Assembly: GCA_013285445.1 (NCBI GenBank)
Contig: CP053448.1
Span: 2,294,001 to 2,358,000 of the forward strand
Direction of reading: 5' to 3'
DNA: 64,000 bases
From: Pseudomonadota bacterium
GTDB taxonomy: Bacteria > Pseudomonadota > Gammaproteobacteria > Xanthomonadales > Wenzhouxiangellaceae
Of this stretch, positions 1-8,678 are shown one piece after another; the stretch's first letter is position 1, and every line of letters starts with the position of its first letter. Position numbers and translations under genes: made by a program. The notes under the pieces were generated by a model, which saw only the letters and a program-made list of their open reading frames with translations, was not told the DNA's origin and did no database searches.

Positions 1-22
1 ACTGAATGGGGATAATGCCGAC

Positions 23-1054
23 ATGGACGTGCGCCTGATCGAGATGAGCCTGGCGGTTGACCGAATAGACGGGCTGAGAAACCGCGTGGCCGAACTCGAA
101 CCACTCGAGATCGACGCCTTCGCCGATCCCTCCGGCGAGCGCGGCATATTGCGCGTTCTGGTGTGCAAGCGCCAGGTCGAGAACTTCGTCAACCACTTCG
201 AATCGCTGGCCGAGCGCTACGACGATTTCCGGATGACGCTGTACGCGGTCGAGGCCACGCTGCCGGCACCGCCCGAGCCGGATGAAGAAACCGAAACCAG
301 CATCGAAGGCGAGGAAGAGAACCAGGAAGAGGCCGATCGCCTCAGCCGCATCGAGCTTCACGCGCAGGTCGGAAAGAACGCCCGCCTTAATGCCGAATAC
401 CTCTGGATGGTCTTCTTTTCCTCGGTGGTCGCCGCCGTCGGGCTGGTTCAGGGCAACGTCGCGGTGATTGTAGGCGCGATGGTCATCGCTCCCCTGCTCG
501 GCCCCAACATGGCGCTGGCGCTGGCGGCCACGCTGGCCGACACCCGCCTGGGTTTCAGAGCGATCAAGACCGGGATGAGCGGGGTGGTGGTGGCCGTGGC
601 GCTCGGCCTGGCTTGCGGGTGGGTATTCGACGCCGACCCGACCCTGCCCGAGATCGCAAGCCGCACCCGCATCAGCGAGCTCGACCTGGTCCTTGCCCTG
701 GCCGCCGGTGGCGCCGGCGCATTGGCGACCACCAGTGGCATCGCCGGGGCGCTGGTCGGCGTGATGGTCGCCGTGGCCCTACTGCCGCCGCTGCTGGTCG
801 CCGCACTGCTGGCCGGGGCCGGCCACTGGAAGGGAGCGGCCGGGGCCGCCCTGCTCTACAGCACCAACATCGCCGCGCTGAACCTCGCTGCGATGGCGGT
901 TTTCCTGAGCCGCGGCATCACGCCGCGCAAGTGGTGGGAAAAGAAACGCGCCCGTCGGTCGGCGACTCTCTTCATGGTGCTCTGGTTCTTGATCCTGGCC
1001 GCGCTCGCGGTAGGGTTCATCTACTACAACCTGCGCCTGCCCTCGCCCGGCTGA
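23..1054 (+). CDS. DUF389 / TIGR00341-family membrane protein
   Basis: A 343-residue protein with a soluble N-terminal part of about 125 residues, then a very acidic Glu-rich linker (roughly residues 85-108), then a membrane region (about 128-340) with six or so hydrophobic segments. The membrane part carries the small-residue-rich segments typical of DUF389 (IVGAMVIAPLLGPNMA near residue 150; LATTSGIAGALVGVMVAVALLPP near 235). The family has no well-established function; it is an inner-membrane protein, possibly a transporter. The start ATG has GGGGA a few bases upstream, but the window begins only 22 bp earlier, so an upstream start or partner gene cannot be excluded. It converges on the glycosyltransferase gene, with 27 bp between the two stop codons. 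Family assignment is by recalled motif pattern. Confidence 0.85.
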   Translation: MDVRLIEMSLAVDRIDGLRNRVAELEPLEIDAFADPSGERGILRVLVCKRQVENFVNHFESLAERYDDFRMTLYAVEATLPAPPEPDEETETSIEGEEENQEEADRLSRIELHAQVGKNARLNAEYLWMVFFSSVVAAVGLVQGNVAVIVGAMVIAPLLGPNMALALAATLADTRLGFRAIKTGMSGVVVAVALGLACGWVFDADPTLPEIASRTRISELDLVLALAAGGAGALATTSGIAGALVGVMVAVALLPPLLVAALLAGAGHWKGAAGAALLYSTNIAALNLAAMAVFLSRGITPRKWWEKKRARRSATLFMVLWFLILAALAVGFIYYNLRLPSPG

Positions 1055-1081
1055 ACCGGCCCGGCTCGGGTCGTCGATATC

Positions 1082-2803
1082 TCAGAGATACGGCGACGGG
1101 CGCAGCGAGGTCGGAGCCACGTAAACGGGTGCGGCGTGCGGGTCGCCCCGACAGCCCATGGCCGCATGGCCCGGAACGAGCCACCAGTGCTGGCTGTTCT
1201 GGAAGCCGAGGTCGTATGTCCTGTCCATGTCCACGCAGTCAACCAGTCCAGCATGTTCATGGGCGATCAGAAGCCAGCGCTCGCCTGGCGAGGCAGCCAG
1301 CCAGTCGAAGGCCCTTGCCGCCTCCCGGTCATCGGGCGTCGAGTAGCCGAAGTGAACAGTCGGCTGGCGGGCCATGAGCACGAATTCCTCACCGAAATCA
1401 TGAACGGCCAGCCATTTCTCCGGGCCGCTGATTTCAGCAACCCGCTGCATCAACTCGCGCGGCGAGCGGCTGCCGTTCATGTCGGGCCAGGACAGCCACC
1501 CGAAGGTGCACCACAACAAACCGAGCCACAGCGCCAGCGCCATGACGCCGCGTTTGGGCCTGAACCAGGCCAGCAGCAAGACCATGGCAGCGCCCATCAG
1601 GGCCCACCAGAACCACGGGCTTGCATCGTGCTTGTCGGCCAGTTCCGACAGCGGCTCGAAACCGAGCCAGCCCAGGGTGCCAGCCGTGCCGAGCATGCCG
1701 CCGAGAAGCACGACAATGCCCGTTGCCAGCCAGTTGGGACCGCGTCTCGCCAGCAGTCCGGGCAAGAGCGGTGCGAGTGCCAGCACCAGCAGCGGCACGG
1801 TCGGCAACAGGTAAACGCCGCGCTTGCCCGGAGAAAGACTGAAAAAGATCAGCACCAGCAAGACACCGGACAACGGCAGGACGGTACGCGCGTCCCCGCG
1901 CCGGAGTCGCCGCCACCAGTTCGGCAGCGCCCAGGGCAGCGCCAGCCACAGGGGCAGCCAGGCCCAGGGCGCCACCGCGAAAATGAAGTAGTACCAAGGC
2001 CGGATATGCCCCCAGGGTTCCGCATAGCGTTCAGCCGTCTGGCGGAGCAGGATATCGTCGCGGTAAGCCAGCATGGCCGGGTCGCCGCTGACGGTGGTAT
2101 GGATCACCATCGGCACCACCCACAGCGCAATGGCCGCCAGCAGAACGCCCAAACCGGCCAGCAGCTCGCCGGATGACAGCGGATGGGCGTCGCCGCGCCG
2201 CGCCATGACCAGCCACACCGGGATCATCAGCAGGGGCAGAAACCCGACGCCCTTGGTAATCACGCCCAGCCCCATGGCCGCGCAAGCGACAAACCACCAT
2301 GATCGCGCCGGGCCCAGCAAAGCGTGGCGAAACATGCCGTAGGCGCCCAGGGTGATCCAGAAGGTGACCAGCATGTCGATCTGCGCCATCTTGGCCTGTA
2401 GGGCAAACTGCACGGTCGACAAAAGCGCCAGGCCGGCGAGCATGGCGATACGTCGACCGTGCAGGCGCCCGGTCAGATCAACGACCAGCCACAACGTACC
2501 CAGGGCGGCAAGCAAGGATGGCAGCAGAAAACCCAGGCGCACCGAGCCGGTCGCCATGATGGAAATGGCCGTGGCCCACATGAAAACCGGCGGTTTGTCC
2601 GGGTAAGGCTCTCCGCCGCGATGCGGGATCAGCCAGTTGCCGGTCTCGATCATTTCCAGCGCGTTGAGCACAAAACGCGGCTCGTCGGCCGGCCAGGGAT
2701 CGCGCAGCCCGATTCCCGTGCCCAGCACCACCAGCGCGGCGAGAAACAGCCAGGCCAGCCGCCCTTCCGAGAGGCGGCGGATATCTCCAGCCGGACCGTG
2801 CAT
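1082..2803 (-). CDS. ArnT-like glycosyltransferase (GT39/PMT_2 family)
   Basis: A 573-residue polytopic inner-membrane protein with about 11-12 hydrophobic segments. The first periplasmic loop carries the GT-C signature: acidic DEPR at residues 40-43 followed by the conserved GEPYPDKPP region (KPP at 70-72), as in ArnT, which moves 4-amino-arabinose from undecaprenyl phosphate to lipid A. The sugar and acceptor here are not known. The ATG was chosen at 2803 because it overlaps the stop of the preceding LAB_N gene (TGATG). A longer open frame extends to 3112, but its N-terminal part is Arg/Pro/Gln-rich and antiparallel to LAB_N codons, so it is not coding. It is the last gene of a coupled GT2 - LAB_N - GT39 operon, which supports transfer from a polyprenyl-phosphate sugar. 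Confidence 0.85.
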   Translation of the reverse strand: MHGPAGDIRRLSEGRLAWLFLAALVVLGTGIGLRDPWPADEPRFVLNALEMIETGNWLIPHRGGEPYPDKPPVFMWATAISIMATGSVRLGFLLPSLLAALGTLWLVVDLTGRLHGRRIAMLAGLALLSTVQFALQAKMAQIDMLVTFWITLGAYGMFRHALLGPARSWWFVACAAMGLGVITKGVGFLPLLMIPVWLVMARRGDAHPLSSGELLAGLGVLLAAIALWVVPMVIHTTVSGDPAMLAYRDDILLRQTAERYAEPWGHIRPWYYFIFAVAPWAWLPLWLALPWALPNWWRRLRRGDARTVLPLSGVLLVLIFFSLSPGKRGVYLLPTVPLLVLALAPLLPGLLARRGPNWLATGIVVLLGGMLGTAGTLGWLGFEPLSELADKHDASPWFWWALMGAAMVLLLAWFRPKRGVMALALWLGLLWCTFGWLSWPDMNGSRSPRELMQRVAEISGPEKWLAVHDFGEEFVLMARQPTVHFGYSTPDDREAARAFDWLAASPGERWLLIAHEHAGLVDCVDMDRTYDLGFQNSQHWWLVPGHAAMGCRGDPHAAPVYVAPTSLRPSPYL

Positions 2804-3096
2804 CAGTCGATCACGCCGTCTACGTTCGCCTCCCGGCGTCGCTCGCCGTATATGAGCATCAGGTTGCGACTGTAGATGAACAGCCCGCTCGCCTGCCCGA
2901 CGATGAAGACCGGATCCTGGCGGTGGATGGCATAGATCAGCAGCGTGACACCACCGCCGAGGCTGAACAGCCAGAACGCCAGGGGCACCACGCTGCGACG
3001 GGCACGCTCGCTGACAACCCACTGCACCAGGAAGCGGGCCGAAAAAAGAGCCTGGCCGAGAAATCCGATGGCCAGCCAGAACCAGGGTGAATTCAT
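2803..3096 (-). CDS. LAB_N domain protein (lipid-A-disaccharide synthase N-terminal-like)
   Basis: A 97-residue membrane protein with three hydrophobic segments (about residues 4-28, 36-56 and 64-82). The spacing and the FSARFLVQWVVSE and SGLFIYSRNLMLIYG motifs match the LAB_N family, small flippase- or adaptor-like proteins often fused to or next to lipid A and polyprenyl-phosphate glycosyltransferases. The start overlaps the GT2 stop by 4 bp (ATGA), and the stop overlaps the ArnT-like start by 1 bp. By analogy it would help a lipid-linked sugar cross the inner membrane or organise the two transferases; this role is inferred from context. Confidence 0.85.
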   Translation of the reverse strand: MNSPWFWLAIGFLGQALFSARFLVQWVVSERARRSVVPLAFWLFSLGGGVTLLIYAIHRQDPVFIVGQASGLFIYSRNLMLIYGERRREANVDGVID

Positions 3097-3836
3097 GCCT
3101 GCTCCTCCTCATCTGCCTTGCCCACCAGTGTCCCGCATTCGGCGGGCAGCCGGCAGCGTTTCTTGAGCCACATCACGCCCATCAGGTCCAGCAATCCGGC
3201 CCAGAGACGATTGTTCAGCCCGTAGTGCGACTCCCCAGCACCCCTGGGACGGTGATTGACCGGCACCGATTCGCAGCGACCGCCCTGGAACTGGATGAGT
3301 GCCGGCAGGTACCGGTGCATGTGATCGAAATAAGGCAAGTGCAGGAAGGCACTTCGGTCAATGACCTTGATGCCGCAACCCGTGTCGGGCGTGCTATCGC
3401 GCAGCAGCGTTGAGCGCACCGCATTGGCAATCCGCGATGACAGGCGCTTGAGTCGAGTATCGCGCCGGGCCGTGCGATGCCCGACCACCATTTCGAGCTC
3501 TCTCTCGTGTGCCCGTTCGAGCAGCCGCGGCAAATCAGCCGGGTCGTTCTGCCCGTCTCCATCCAGCGTGGCCAGCCAGCGCCCGCGCGCGTACCGGGCT
3601 GCCTGCCAGATCGAAGTGCTCTGACCGACACTGGAGATATGTCGAAGCGGTCGAAGCGTCGCATTCTCCGCCGCGCGCTTGACCAGCATGGGCCAGGTGT
3701 CGTCCACCGATCCGTCATCGACAACCAACACCTCATAAGCCTCACAAAGCGGCTCCATCGCCGCCTGTACCTCATCCAGCAATTCGGGAAGATTGCTGCC
3801 CTCGTCCCTGGCAGGAATGATGATCGATATATCCAT
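3093..3836 (-). CDS. Family 2 glycosyltransferase (polyprenyl-phosphate sugar synthase type)
   Basis: A 247-residue GT-A transferase. The N-terminus has the family 2 pattern: IIIPARDE at residues 5-12, VVDDGS at 38-43 (nucleotide binding) and DGDGQNDP at 92-99, the DxD-type metal site typical of dolichol-phosphate mannosyltransferase and ArnC. A QXXRW-like acceptor element is not obvious. One or two weak C-terminal hydrophobic stretches (GLLDLMGVMWL near 215) suggest membrane association. As first gene of the three-gene operon, it would load a sugar onto undecaprenyl phosphate in the cytoplasm for the downstream flippase-like and ArnT-like proteins. The donor sugar cannot be read from sequence. 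Confidence 0.88.
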   Translation of the reverse strand: MDISIIIPARDEGSNLPELLDEVQAAMEPLCEAYEVLVVDDGSVDDTWPMLVKRAAENATLRPLRHISSVGQSTSIWQAARYARGRWLATLDGDGQNDPADLPRLLERAHERELEMVVGHRTARRDTRLKRLSSRIANAVRSTLLRDSTPDTGCGIKVIDRSAFLHLPYFDHMHRYLPALIQFQGGRCESVPVNHRPRGAGESHYGLNNRLWAGLLDLMGVMWLKKRCRLPAECGTLVGKADEEEQA

Positions 3837-4136
3837 CTGACCCTTTGTTCAAAAGTCCTAAAATATTAGGTAACCCGCAAATACGCGGTTAAGCTCGACA
3901 ATAGAATCCGTTAAGATCATTAACGAAACGGGAGTCGCCCCCTTATGCCGCACTGATGATTTCACCACTGATATGGCCATCGGTGAATACGGCGAATGAC
4001 GCAATGATCATTCCAGACCCCTGGTGTGAACTGGCGAACCCGCATCGAGCCTGACATCACCTACACTGGAATCACCGGACGCTGCCCACCCGGGCACCGC
4101 CAACCGCCCACGAAAAGGACCACGAAAAGGACAGGC
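3837..4136. promoter_or_regulatory. Divergent intergenic region with two palindromes
   Basis: This 300 bp region separates the minus-strand glycosylation operon from the plus-strand ThDP gene and is clearly AT-richer than its surroundings between about 3848 and 3925. It contains CCTAA-AATA-TTAGG at 3857-3870 and CGTTAA-GATCA-TTAACG at 3909-3925, both with perfect arms, plus a weaker pair around CCCGC/GCGG at 3873-3888. These are plausible repressor or activator sites on a bidirectional promoter. No regulator is named by the sequence. The part from about 3930 to 4130 shows no recognisable signal apart from AAAAGGACA just before the ThDP start. Confidence 0.5.
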
Positions 4137-5885
4137 ATGGCTGATCATCACGGCGGCGAACTGGTCGCCCGCATGCTCCAGGCCGAGGGCGTCGAGAAGG
4201 TTTTCGGCATCATCGACGGCACCTACTTCGGCTTCTACTCGGCACTCGACCGGCTCGGCATCGAAATCGTCACGCCGCGACACGAGACCTGCGCGGCGCA
4301 CATGGCCGGCGCCTACGCGCGGCTGACCGGAAGGCTTGGCGTTTGCATGGCCTCCAACGGCCCGGGCGTGGCCAACCTGCTGCCCGGGCTGGTGGTCGAG
4401 CAGGCCGAGGGCAACCGGGTGCTGGCGATCACCAGCGCGCGCCGGCCCGAGATCATGTACCCCGACCGCGGCGGCGCCTACCAGTGCTTCGACCAGGCCG
4501 GCGTGATCGGCCGGATCGGCAAGTTCTCTGAAGCGGTTTCTTCCTGGGAGCGCGTGCCTGAATTGATGCGCAAGGCCTTCCGCGCGTGCTTCGACGGCCG
4601 GCCCGGCGTGGTCCACGTCGATGTGCCCGAGACGATCATGAACGGCAAGTTCAAGTCCCTGCCGGCGCTGTGGCAACCGAAGCAATACCGCAATACCGAG
4701 CCGCTCTCGCCCACCCCCGAGCAGGTCGAGCAGGCCGCCGAGCTGCTGTCCAGGGCCGAGGCGCCCATGATCCACGCCGGCAGCGGCGTGATCCACGCCC
4801 AGGCCTTCGACGCGCTCGAGCGCGTGGCCGAGCAGCTGCATGCGCCGGTCACCACCAGCTGGGCGGCACGCGGAGTGCTGGGCGAGGATTCGCCGCTGGC
4901 CATCCCGATGCCGCACGTCAAGCTCAACCACCAGGTGCGCAACGACGCCGACGCGGTACTGGTCCTGGGCTCGCGCGTGGGCGAGACCGACTGGTGGGGC
5001 AAGCCGCCCTACTGGCGCAAGGCCTCCGAACAGACCACCATCCAGGTCGACCTCGACGCCAGCATGCTCGGCCTCAACAAGCCCGCCGACCTGGCCATCC
5101 AGGCCGATATCGGCAGGTTCCTCGACGCCCTGGCCCGCGCCCTGGCCGAGCGCAAGTCGGCCAGTATCGATTCGCGCAGAAAGCGGGTTTCCGAATACGG
5201 CAAGCAGATCGAGAAGGACCGCGCCGACTGGAACAAGGCGCTGGAACACGACGGTGTCCCCATGCACCCGGCGCACGTGGCCGCCACCTGCAACGCAGTC
5301 TTCGACCCCGACTCACCGATCGTCGCCGACGGCGGCAACACCGCCATCTGGGCGATGTTCCATCACCACGCCCGCGTACCCAACCGCGTGCTGTCGACCT
5401 TCAAGTTCGGCATGCTCGGCGCCGGCATGGCCCAGGCCATCGGCGCGGCCATCGCCCGGCCCGACAGGCCGGTGTGCTGCATCATCGGCGACGGCGCCTT
5501 CGGTTTTCATCCGCAGGAAATCGAAACGGCGGTGCGCAACAAGCTGAAAGTGATCTACCTGGTGCTGTGCGACAAACAGTGGGGCATGGTGAAAATGAAT
5601 CAGCAATTCGCGCTCAAGCCGCTGAAAACCCTCATGTTCAAGTCGCTCAAACCGGAGGAGACCATCAAGGCCGACCTGGGCGAGATCGCCTTCGACCAGC
5701 TGGCCGAGGCGATGGGCGCCCACGGCGAACGCGTCTCGGATGCGGCCGAACTCAAACCGGCGCTGGAGCGCGCCCTGGCATCGGGCGGCTGCGCCGTCAT
5801 CCACGTCGACGTCGACCCGGTCAAGCACATGTGGGCGCCGGGGCTGATGCACTTCAAGAAGATGCACGAGGAACCGAAAGGATAA
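4137..5885 (+). CDS. Thiamine diphosphate-dependent enzyme, acetolactate synthase-like
   Basis: A 582-residue three-domain ThDP enzyme. The N-terminal Pyr domain has the catalytic Glu at residue 50 (PRHETCAAH), the central TPP_enzyme_M domain spans about 190-330, and the C-terminal PP domain has the cofactor motif beginning GDGAF at 451. The final Asn of the usual GDG-X25-NN motif is replaced (CDKQWG). The family covers acetolactate synthase, oxalyl-CoA and benzoylformate decarboxylases, sulfoacetaldehyde acetyltransferase and others; the substrate is not evident. ATG 4137 was preferred to an in-frame ATG at 4026 because AAAAGGACA precedes it and homology-like sequence begins there. No small regulatory subunit is nearby, which argues against a housekeeping ilvB. 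It precedes a carboxylate-transporter operon, so it may belong to a catabolic pathway. Confidence 0.85.
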   Translation: MADHHGGELVARMLQAEGVEKVFGIIDGTYFGFYSALDRLGIEIVTPRHETCAAHMAGAYARLTGRLGVCMASNGPGVANLLPGLVVEQAEGNRVLAITSARRPEIMYPDRGGAYQCFDQAGVIGRIGKFSEAVSSWERVPELMRKAFRACFDGRPGVVHVDVPETIMNGKFKSLPALWQPKQYRNTEPLSPTPEQVEQAAELLSRAEAPMIHAGSGVIHAQAFDALERVAEQLHAPVTTSWAARGVLGEDSPLAIPMPHVKLNHQVRNDADAVLVLGSRVGETDWWGKPPYWRKASEQTTIQVDLDASMLGLNKPADLAIQADIGRFLDALARALAERKSASIDSRRKRVSEYGKQIEKDRADWNKALEHDGVPMHPAHVAATCNAVFDPDSPIVADGGNTAIWAMFHHHARVPNRVLSTFKFGMLGAGMAQAIGAAIARPDRPVCCIIGDGAFGFHPQEIETAVRNKLKVIYLVLCDKQWGMVKMNQQFALKPLKTLMFKSLKPEETIKADLGEIAFDQLAEAMGAHGERVSDAAELKPALERALASGGCAVIHVDVDPVKHMWAPGLMHFKKMHEEPKG

Positions 5886-6025
5886 GCCTCCGCAGAACTA
5901 CTGCGCGGGCGACTGACGGCGTCCGGCGGTGCTCGAAATCCTCATGTATTCGCACATACACTGCGGTTCCTGCGCTCCGGCGGCCACCGTCAGCCGCCCG
6001 CTCGCTACGTTCTGCGAAGGCTTAT
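5883..6025. repeat. Long imperfect palindrome between ThDP gene and BASS operon
   Basis: The left arm starting TAAGCCTCCGCAGAAC (5883-5898) pairs with GTTCTGCGAAGGCTTA ending near 6024 (15 of 16 positions). The arms continue inward through GCGGGCGACTGACGG (5905-5919), matched by CCGTCAGCCGCCCGC (5987-6001), and through a GGCGG/CCGCC part. The total extent is about 143 bp with a central region near 5940-5965. The left end touches the ThDP stop codon. The structure could fold in RNA as a long hairpin and act as a terminator or processing site, or could be a miniature repeat element (MITE-like or REP-like). No transposase is nearby, and only one copy is visible in the window. Confidence 0.75.
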
Positions 6026-6058
6026 TTGGGCAAATATAGATGAAGGTGAGTTTCTTCC

Positions 6059-6964
6059 GTGCGTTTCGACCCTGACAGTCTGGTCCTGCTCAACGTCATC
6101 CTGGCGGCGATGATGTTCGGCGTGTCGCTGAACCTGCGGCCTGCCGATTTCCGCCGCGTGATCCTGTCGCCGGTGGCGCCGGCGGCGGGGCTGGTGGCGC
6201 AGTTCCTGCTACTGCCGGCGGCGACCTGCGCGGTCACCTGGCTGCTCGAGGTCGATCCGGAGCTGGCGCTGGGCATGATCCTGATCGCCGCCTGCCCCGG
6301 CGGCAACTTCTCCAACATCATGACCTTCATGGCGCGCGGCTCGGTCGCGGTGTCGGTGTCGATGACGGCCGTCTCCAGCGTTGCCGCGATCGTGCTCACG
6401 CCGATCAACTTCGCCTTCTACGGCTGGCTCAACCCCTACACGCGCGACTACCTCACCACCATCAGCATCGAGCCCGGCGGCATCCTGCTGCTGGTCGTGC
6501 TGGTGCTCGGCCTGCCGCTGCTGCTGGGCATGCTCGCCGGCCAGCGCTGGCCGCTGATGGCCGCGCGCAGCGAGCGCGTCGTGCGGGCGGTCTCGCTGCT
6601 GATCCTGCTCGCCTTCGTGGCCATCGCCTTTGCGCGCAACTTCGACCTGTTCCTGGCCCGCTTCCAGTCCTTCGTCTGGCTCGTCATCGGCCACAACCTG
6701 ATCGCCTTCGGGCTCGGCTTCGCCATGGCGCGGCTCGCCCGGCTGCCGGCCGCCGACCGGCGCGCGGTGACCATGGAGATCGGCATCCAGAATTCCGGCC
6801 TGGGTCTGGTCATCCTGTTCACCTTCTTCCCGGAGGCCGGCGGCATGCTGCTCATCGCCGGCTTCTGGGGCGTGTGGCACCTGGTCGCCGGCATCACCCT
6901 GTCGCAGGTCTGGGCGCGCATCCCGCTCGACGGGCAGCGCTTGCCGGCAAAGGACGCCGCATGA
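6059..6964 (+). CDS. Bile acid:sodium symporter (BASS) family transporter
   Basis: A 301-residue polytopic membrane protein with nine to ten hydrophobic segments covering nearly its full length. The pattern is BASS-like: LNLRPADFRRV early, then ACPGGNFSNIMTFMARGSVAVSVSMTA (about residues 79-105) and EIGIQNSGLGLVI (about 239-251), the two conserved crossing-helix regions that hold the Na+ and substrate sites. Such transporters carry organic anions (bile acids, pantoate, pyruvate and other carboxylates) with sodium. The start is GTG at 6059, supported by AAGGTGAG eight bases upstream; an ATG at 6040 is out of frame. The stop overlaps the next start by 4 bp, so it leads a four-gene operon. Confidence 0.88.
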   Translation: MRFDPDSLVLLNVILAAMMFGVSLNLRPADFRRVILSPVAPAAGLVAQFLLLPAATCAVTWLLEVDPELALGMILIAACPGGNFSNIMTFMARGSVAVSVSMTAVSSVAAIVLTPINFAFYGWLNPYTRDYLTTISIEPGGILLLVVLVLGLPLLLGMLAGQRWPLMAARSERVVRAVSLLILLAFVAIAFARNFDLFLARFQSFVWLVIGHNLIAFGLGFAMARLARLPAADRRAVTMEIGIQNSGLGLVILFTFFPEAGGMLLIAGFWGVWHLVAGITLSQVWARIPLDGQRLPAKDAA

Positions 6965-7896
6965 AAAAGCGCATCCTCATCACCGGTGCGGCCGGCTACA
7001 TCGGCCACCAGCTCGGCAACCGCCTGGCCCGGGATTTCGCCGTGTTCGGCACTGACATCCGCGAGCGAAACGACCTGAAGTTCCCGCTGCATTTTCTTGA
7101 TATCCGATCGGAAAAATTGACAGGTTTCATGCGCGAGCACGGCATCACGCACGTCGTGCACCTCGCCTCGGTGCTGCAGGCCTCGAAGGACCGGCAGCGC
7201 GATTTCGACATCGACGTCGGCGGCACGCGCAATGTCCTGCAGGCCTGCGTGGCGACCGGCGTGCAGCACCTCACCGTGACCAGTTCGGGAGCGGCCTACG
7301 GCTACCACGACGACAACCCCGACTGGATCGACGAGGACGACCCACTGCGCGGCAACGAGGCCTTCGCCTACGCCGACCACAAGCGCCAGGTCGAGGAGAT
7401 GCTGGCCGACTGGCGCAACAGGCACCCCGGGCTCAGGCAGCTGGTGCTGCGCCCCGGCACGGTGCTGGGCGCCCACACCCGCAACCAGATCACCGCCCTG
7501 TTCACGGCCCGCCGCATCCTGGTGCTGAAAGGCCACGACTCGCCGTTCGTGTTCATCTGGGACGAGGACGTGCTGGCGATTCTCGAGAAAGGCATCCGCG
7601 AGGACGCCGAGGGCATCTACAACCTGGCCGGCGACGGCGCGCTGACCCTGCGCGACATCGCCCGCCGCCTGGGCAAACCCACGCTCACCCTGCCCGTCGC
7701 CCTGGTCAGGGCGGGACTGCGCGTCGCCAGGTGGCTGGGCAGGCCCACCCGTCCGGAGCAGATCGACTTCCTGCGCTACCGCCCGGTGCTGTCGAACCGC
7801 CGCCTGAAGGAAGCATTCGGCTACACCCCGAAGAAGACCTCGGCCGAAGCCTTCGACTACTTCGCCGAACACGCCATGGGCCGGCGGCAGGAATGA
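6961..7896 (+). CDS. NAD(P)-dependent sugar epimerase/dehydratase-type oxidoreductase
   Basis: A 311-residue extended short-chain dehydrogenase. It has the Rossmann motif GAAGYIG (residues 9-15), SSG at 108-110 and the catalytic Tyr137-xxx-Lys141 (YADHK). The family includes UDP-glucose 4-epimerases and related sugar enzymes. A C-terminal part after about 220 resembles the substrate-binding lobe (YNLAGDGALTLRDIA). The substrate is unknown; a transport-linked operon without other sugar-nucleotide genes makes a role on a small hydroxyacid or lactone possible. The start overlaps the BASS stop (ATGA), and the stop overlaps the SDR start (ATGA), so translation is probably coupled. Confidence 0.82.
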   Translation: MKKRILITGAAGYIGHQLGNRLARDFAVFGTDIRERNDLKFPLHFLDIRSEKLTGFMREHGITHVVHLASVLQASKDRQRDFDIDVGGTRNVLQACVATGVQHLTVTSSGAAYGYHDDNPDWIDEDDPLRGNEAFAYADHKRQVEEMLADWRNRHPGLRQLVLRPGTVLGAHTRNQITALFTARRILVLKGHDSPFVFIWDEDVLAILEKGIREDAEGIYNLAGDGALTLRDIARRLGKPTLTLPVALVRAGLRVARWLGRPTRPEQIDFLRYRPVLSNRRLKEAFGYTPKKTSAEAFDYFAEHAMGRRQE

Positions 7897-8678
7897 AGGT
7901 GGTGCTGATCACCGGCGCCGCCGGCGGCCTCGGGCGGGCGCTCGCCCGGAGCTGGTTCGACGACGGCCACGCGCTCGTCCTGGCCGATCTGGACGAATCG
8001 CGGCTGGAAGCGCTCGCGCGCGAGTTCGACGCGCCGGAGCGCCTGCTGACCCGCGTCCTCGACGTCACCGACCGCGGGGCGATCGCGGGCCTGCTCGAGG
8101 CCACCCGAAAGCGCTTCGGCCGACTCGACATCCTGGTCAACAACGCCGGCATCACCCACCGATCGCCCGCGCACCGCACCGACGCCGAAGTCTTCAGCAG
8201 GGTCATGGCCGTCGACTGGCAGGCGCCGGTGGAACTCGCCCTCGCCGGCCTCGACCTGCTGCGCGAATCCAGGGGCCTGATCGTCAACATCGGCTCGATG
8301 GCCGGCTGGATGCCCCTGCCCGGCCGCGCCGCCTACGGCGCCGCCAAATCGGCGCTGACCCAGTTCTTCGAGGTACTGCGCCTGGAGCTGGCCGACGACG
8401 GCGTCGGCGTGCTGATGGTCTACCCGACGTTCCTGGAAACCGACATCGAGGCCCACGCCCTCGGCCACGACGGCCTGCCGGCCCGCCACGCCCAGAGCCG
8501 CATCGGTCGACAGCGCAGCGCCGAATGGATGGCCGCACGCGTCGCCCGCGCCGCGGCCAAACGGCAGCGCTGGCTGTTCCCCAACCGCCTCGCCTGGATC
8601 GGGTCGCTGGTTTGGCGAGTCACGCCCGGGCTGTACCTGAAGCTGATCCGGCGGAAGTTCGAGGGGGAGCTGCGCTGA
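7893..8678 (+). CDS. Short-chain dehydrogenase/reductase
   Basis: A 261-residue classical SDR. It has TGAAGGLG (residues 7-14) for NAD(P) binding, NNAG at 83-86, and the catalytic set Ser135, Tyr148 and Lys152 (YGAAK). The C-terminus is Arg-rich with a weakly hydrophobic segment (LAWIGSLVWRVTPGLYLKLI), as in SDRs that associate with membranes. The start was chosen at 7893 because it overlaps the epimerase stop by 4 bp and gives the glycine motif its normal distance from the N-terminus. It probably oxidises or reduces a hydroxyl/keto group in the same unknown pathway as its operon partners. Confidence 0.87.
   Translation: MKVVLITGAAGGLGRALARSWFDDGHALVLADLDESRLEALAREFDAPERLLTRVLDVTDRGAIAGLLEATRKRFGRLDILVNNAGITHRSPAHRTDAEVFSRVMAVDWQAPVELALAGLDLLRESRGLIVNIGSMAGWMPLPGRAAYGAAKSALTQFFEVLRLELADDGVGVLMVYPTFLETDIEAHALGHDGLPARHAQSRIGRQRSAEWMAARVARAAAKRQRWLFPNRLAWIGSLVWRVTPGLYLKLIRRKFEGELR

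Noticed and set aside
2804-3112. N-terminal extension of the ArnT-like gene
   Set aside because: The extra 103 residues overlap LAB_N antiparallel in another frame, are Arg/Pro/Gln-rich, and remove the normal first transmembrane segment.
4008-5276. 422-codon minus-strand open frame opposite the ThDP gene
   Set aside because: It is antisense to a clear enzyme, full of Gly/Ala/Arg/Val/His runs, and has no recognisable motif; long antisense frames are expected in GC-rich genes.
5886-6043. Small protein-coding gene in the ThDP-BASS gap
   Set aside because: Open frames here come from the palindrome arms, with no ribosome site or protein-like composition.
6448-7872. 474-codon minus-strand open frame opposite BASS and epimerase genes
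   Set aside because: Low-complexity Gln/Val/Ala/Arg composition, crosses two real genes with strong motifs.
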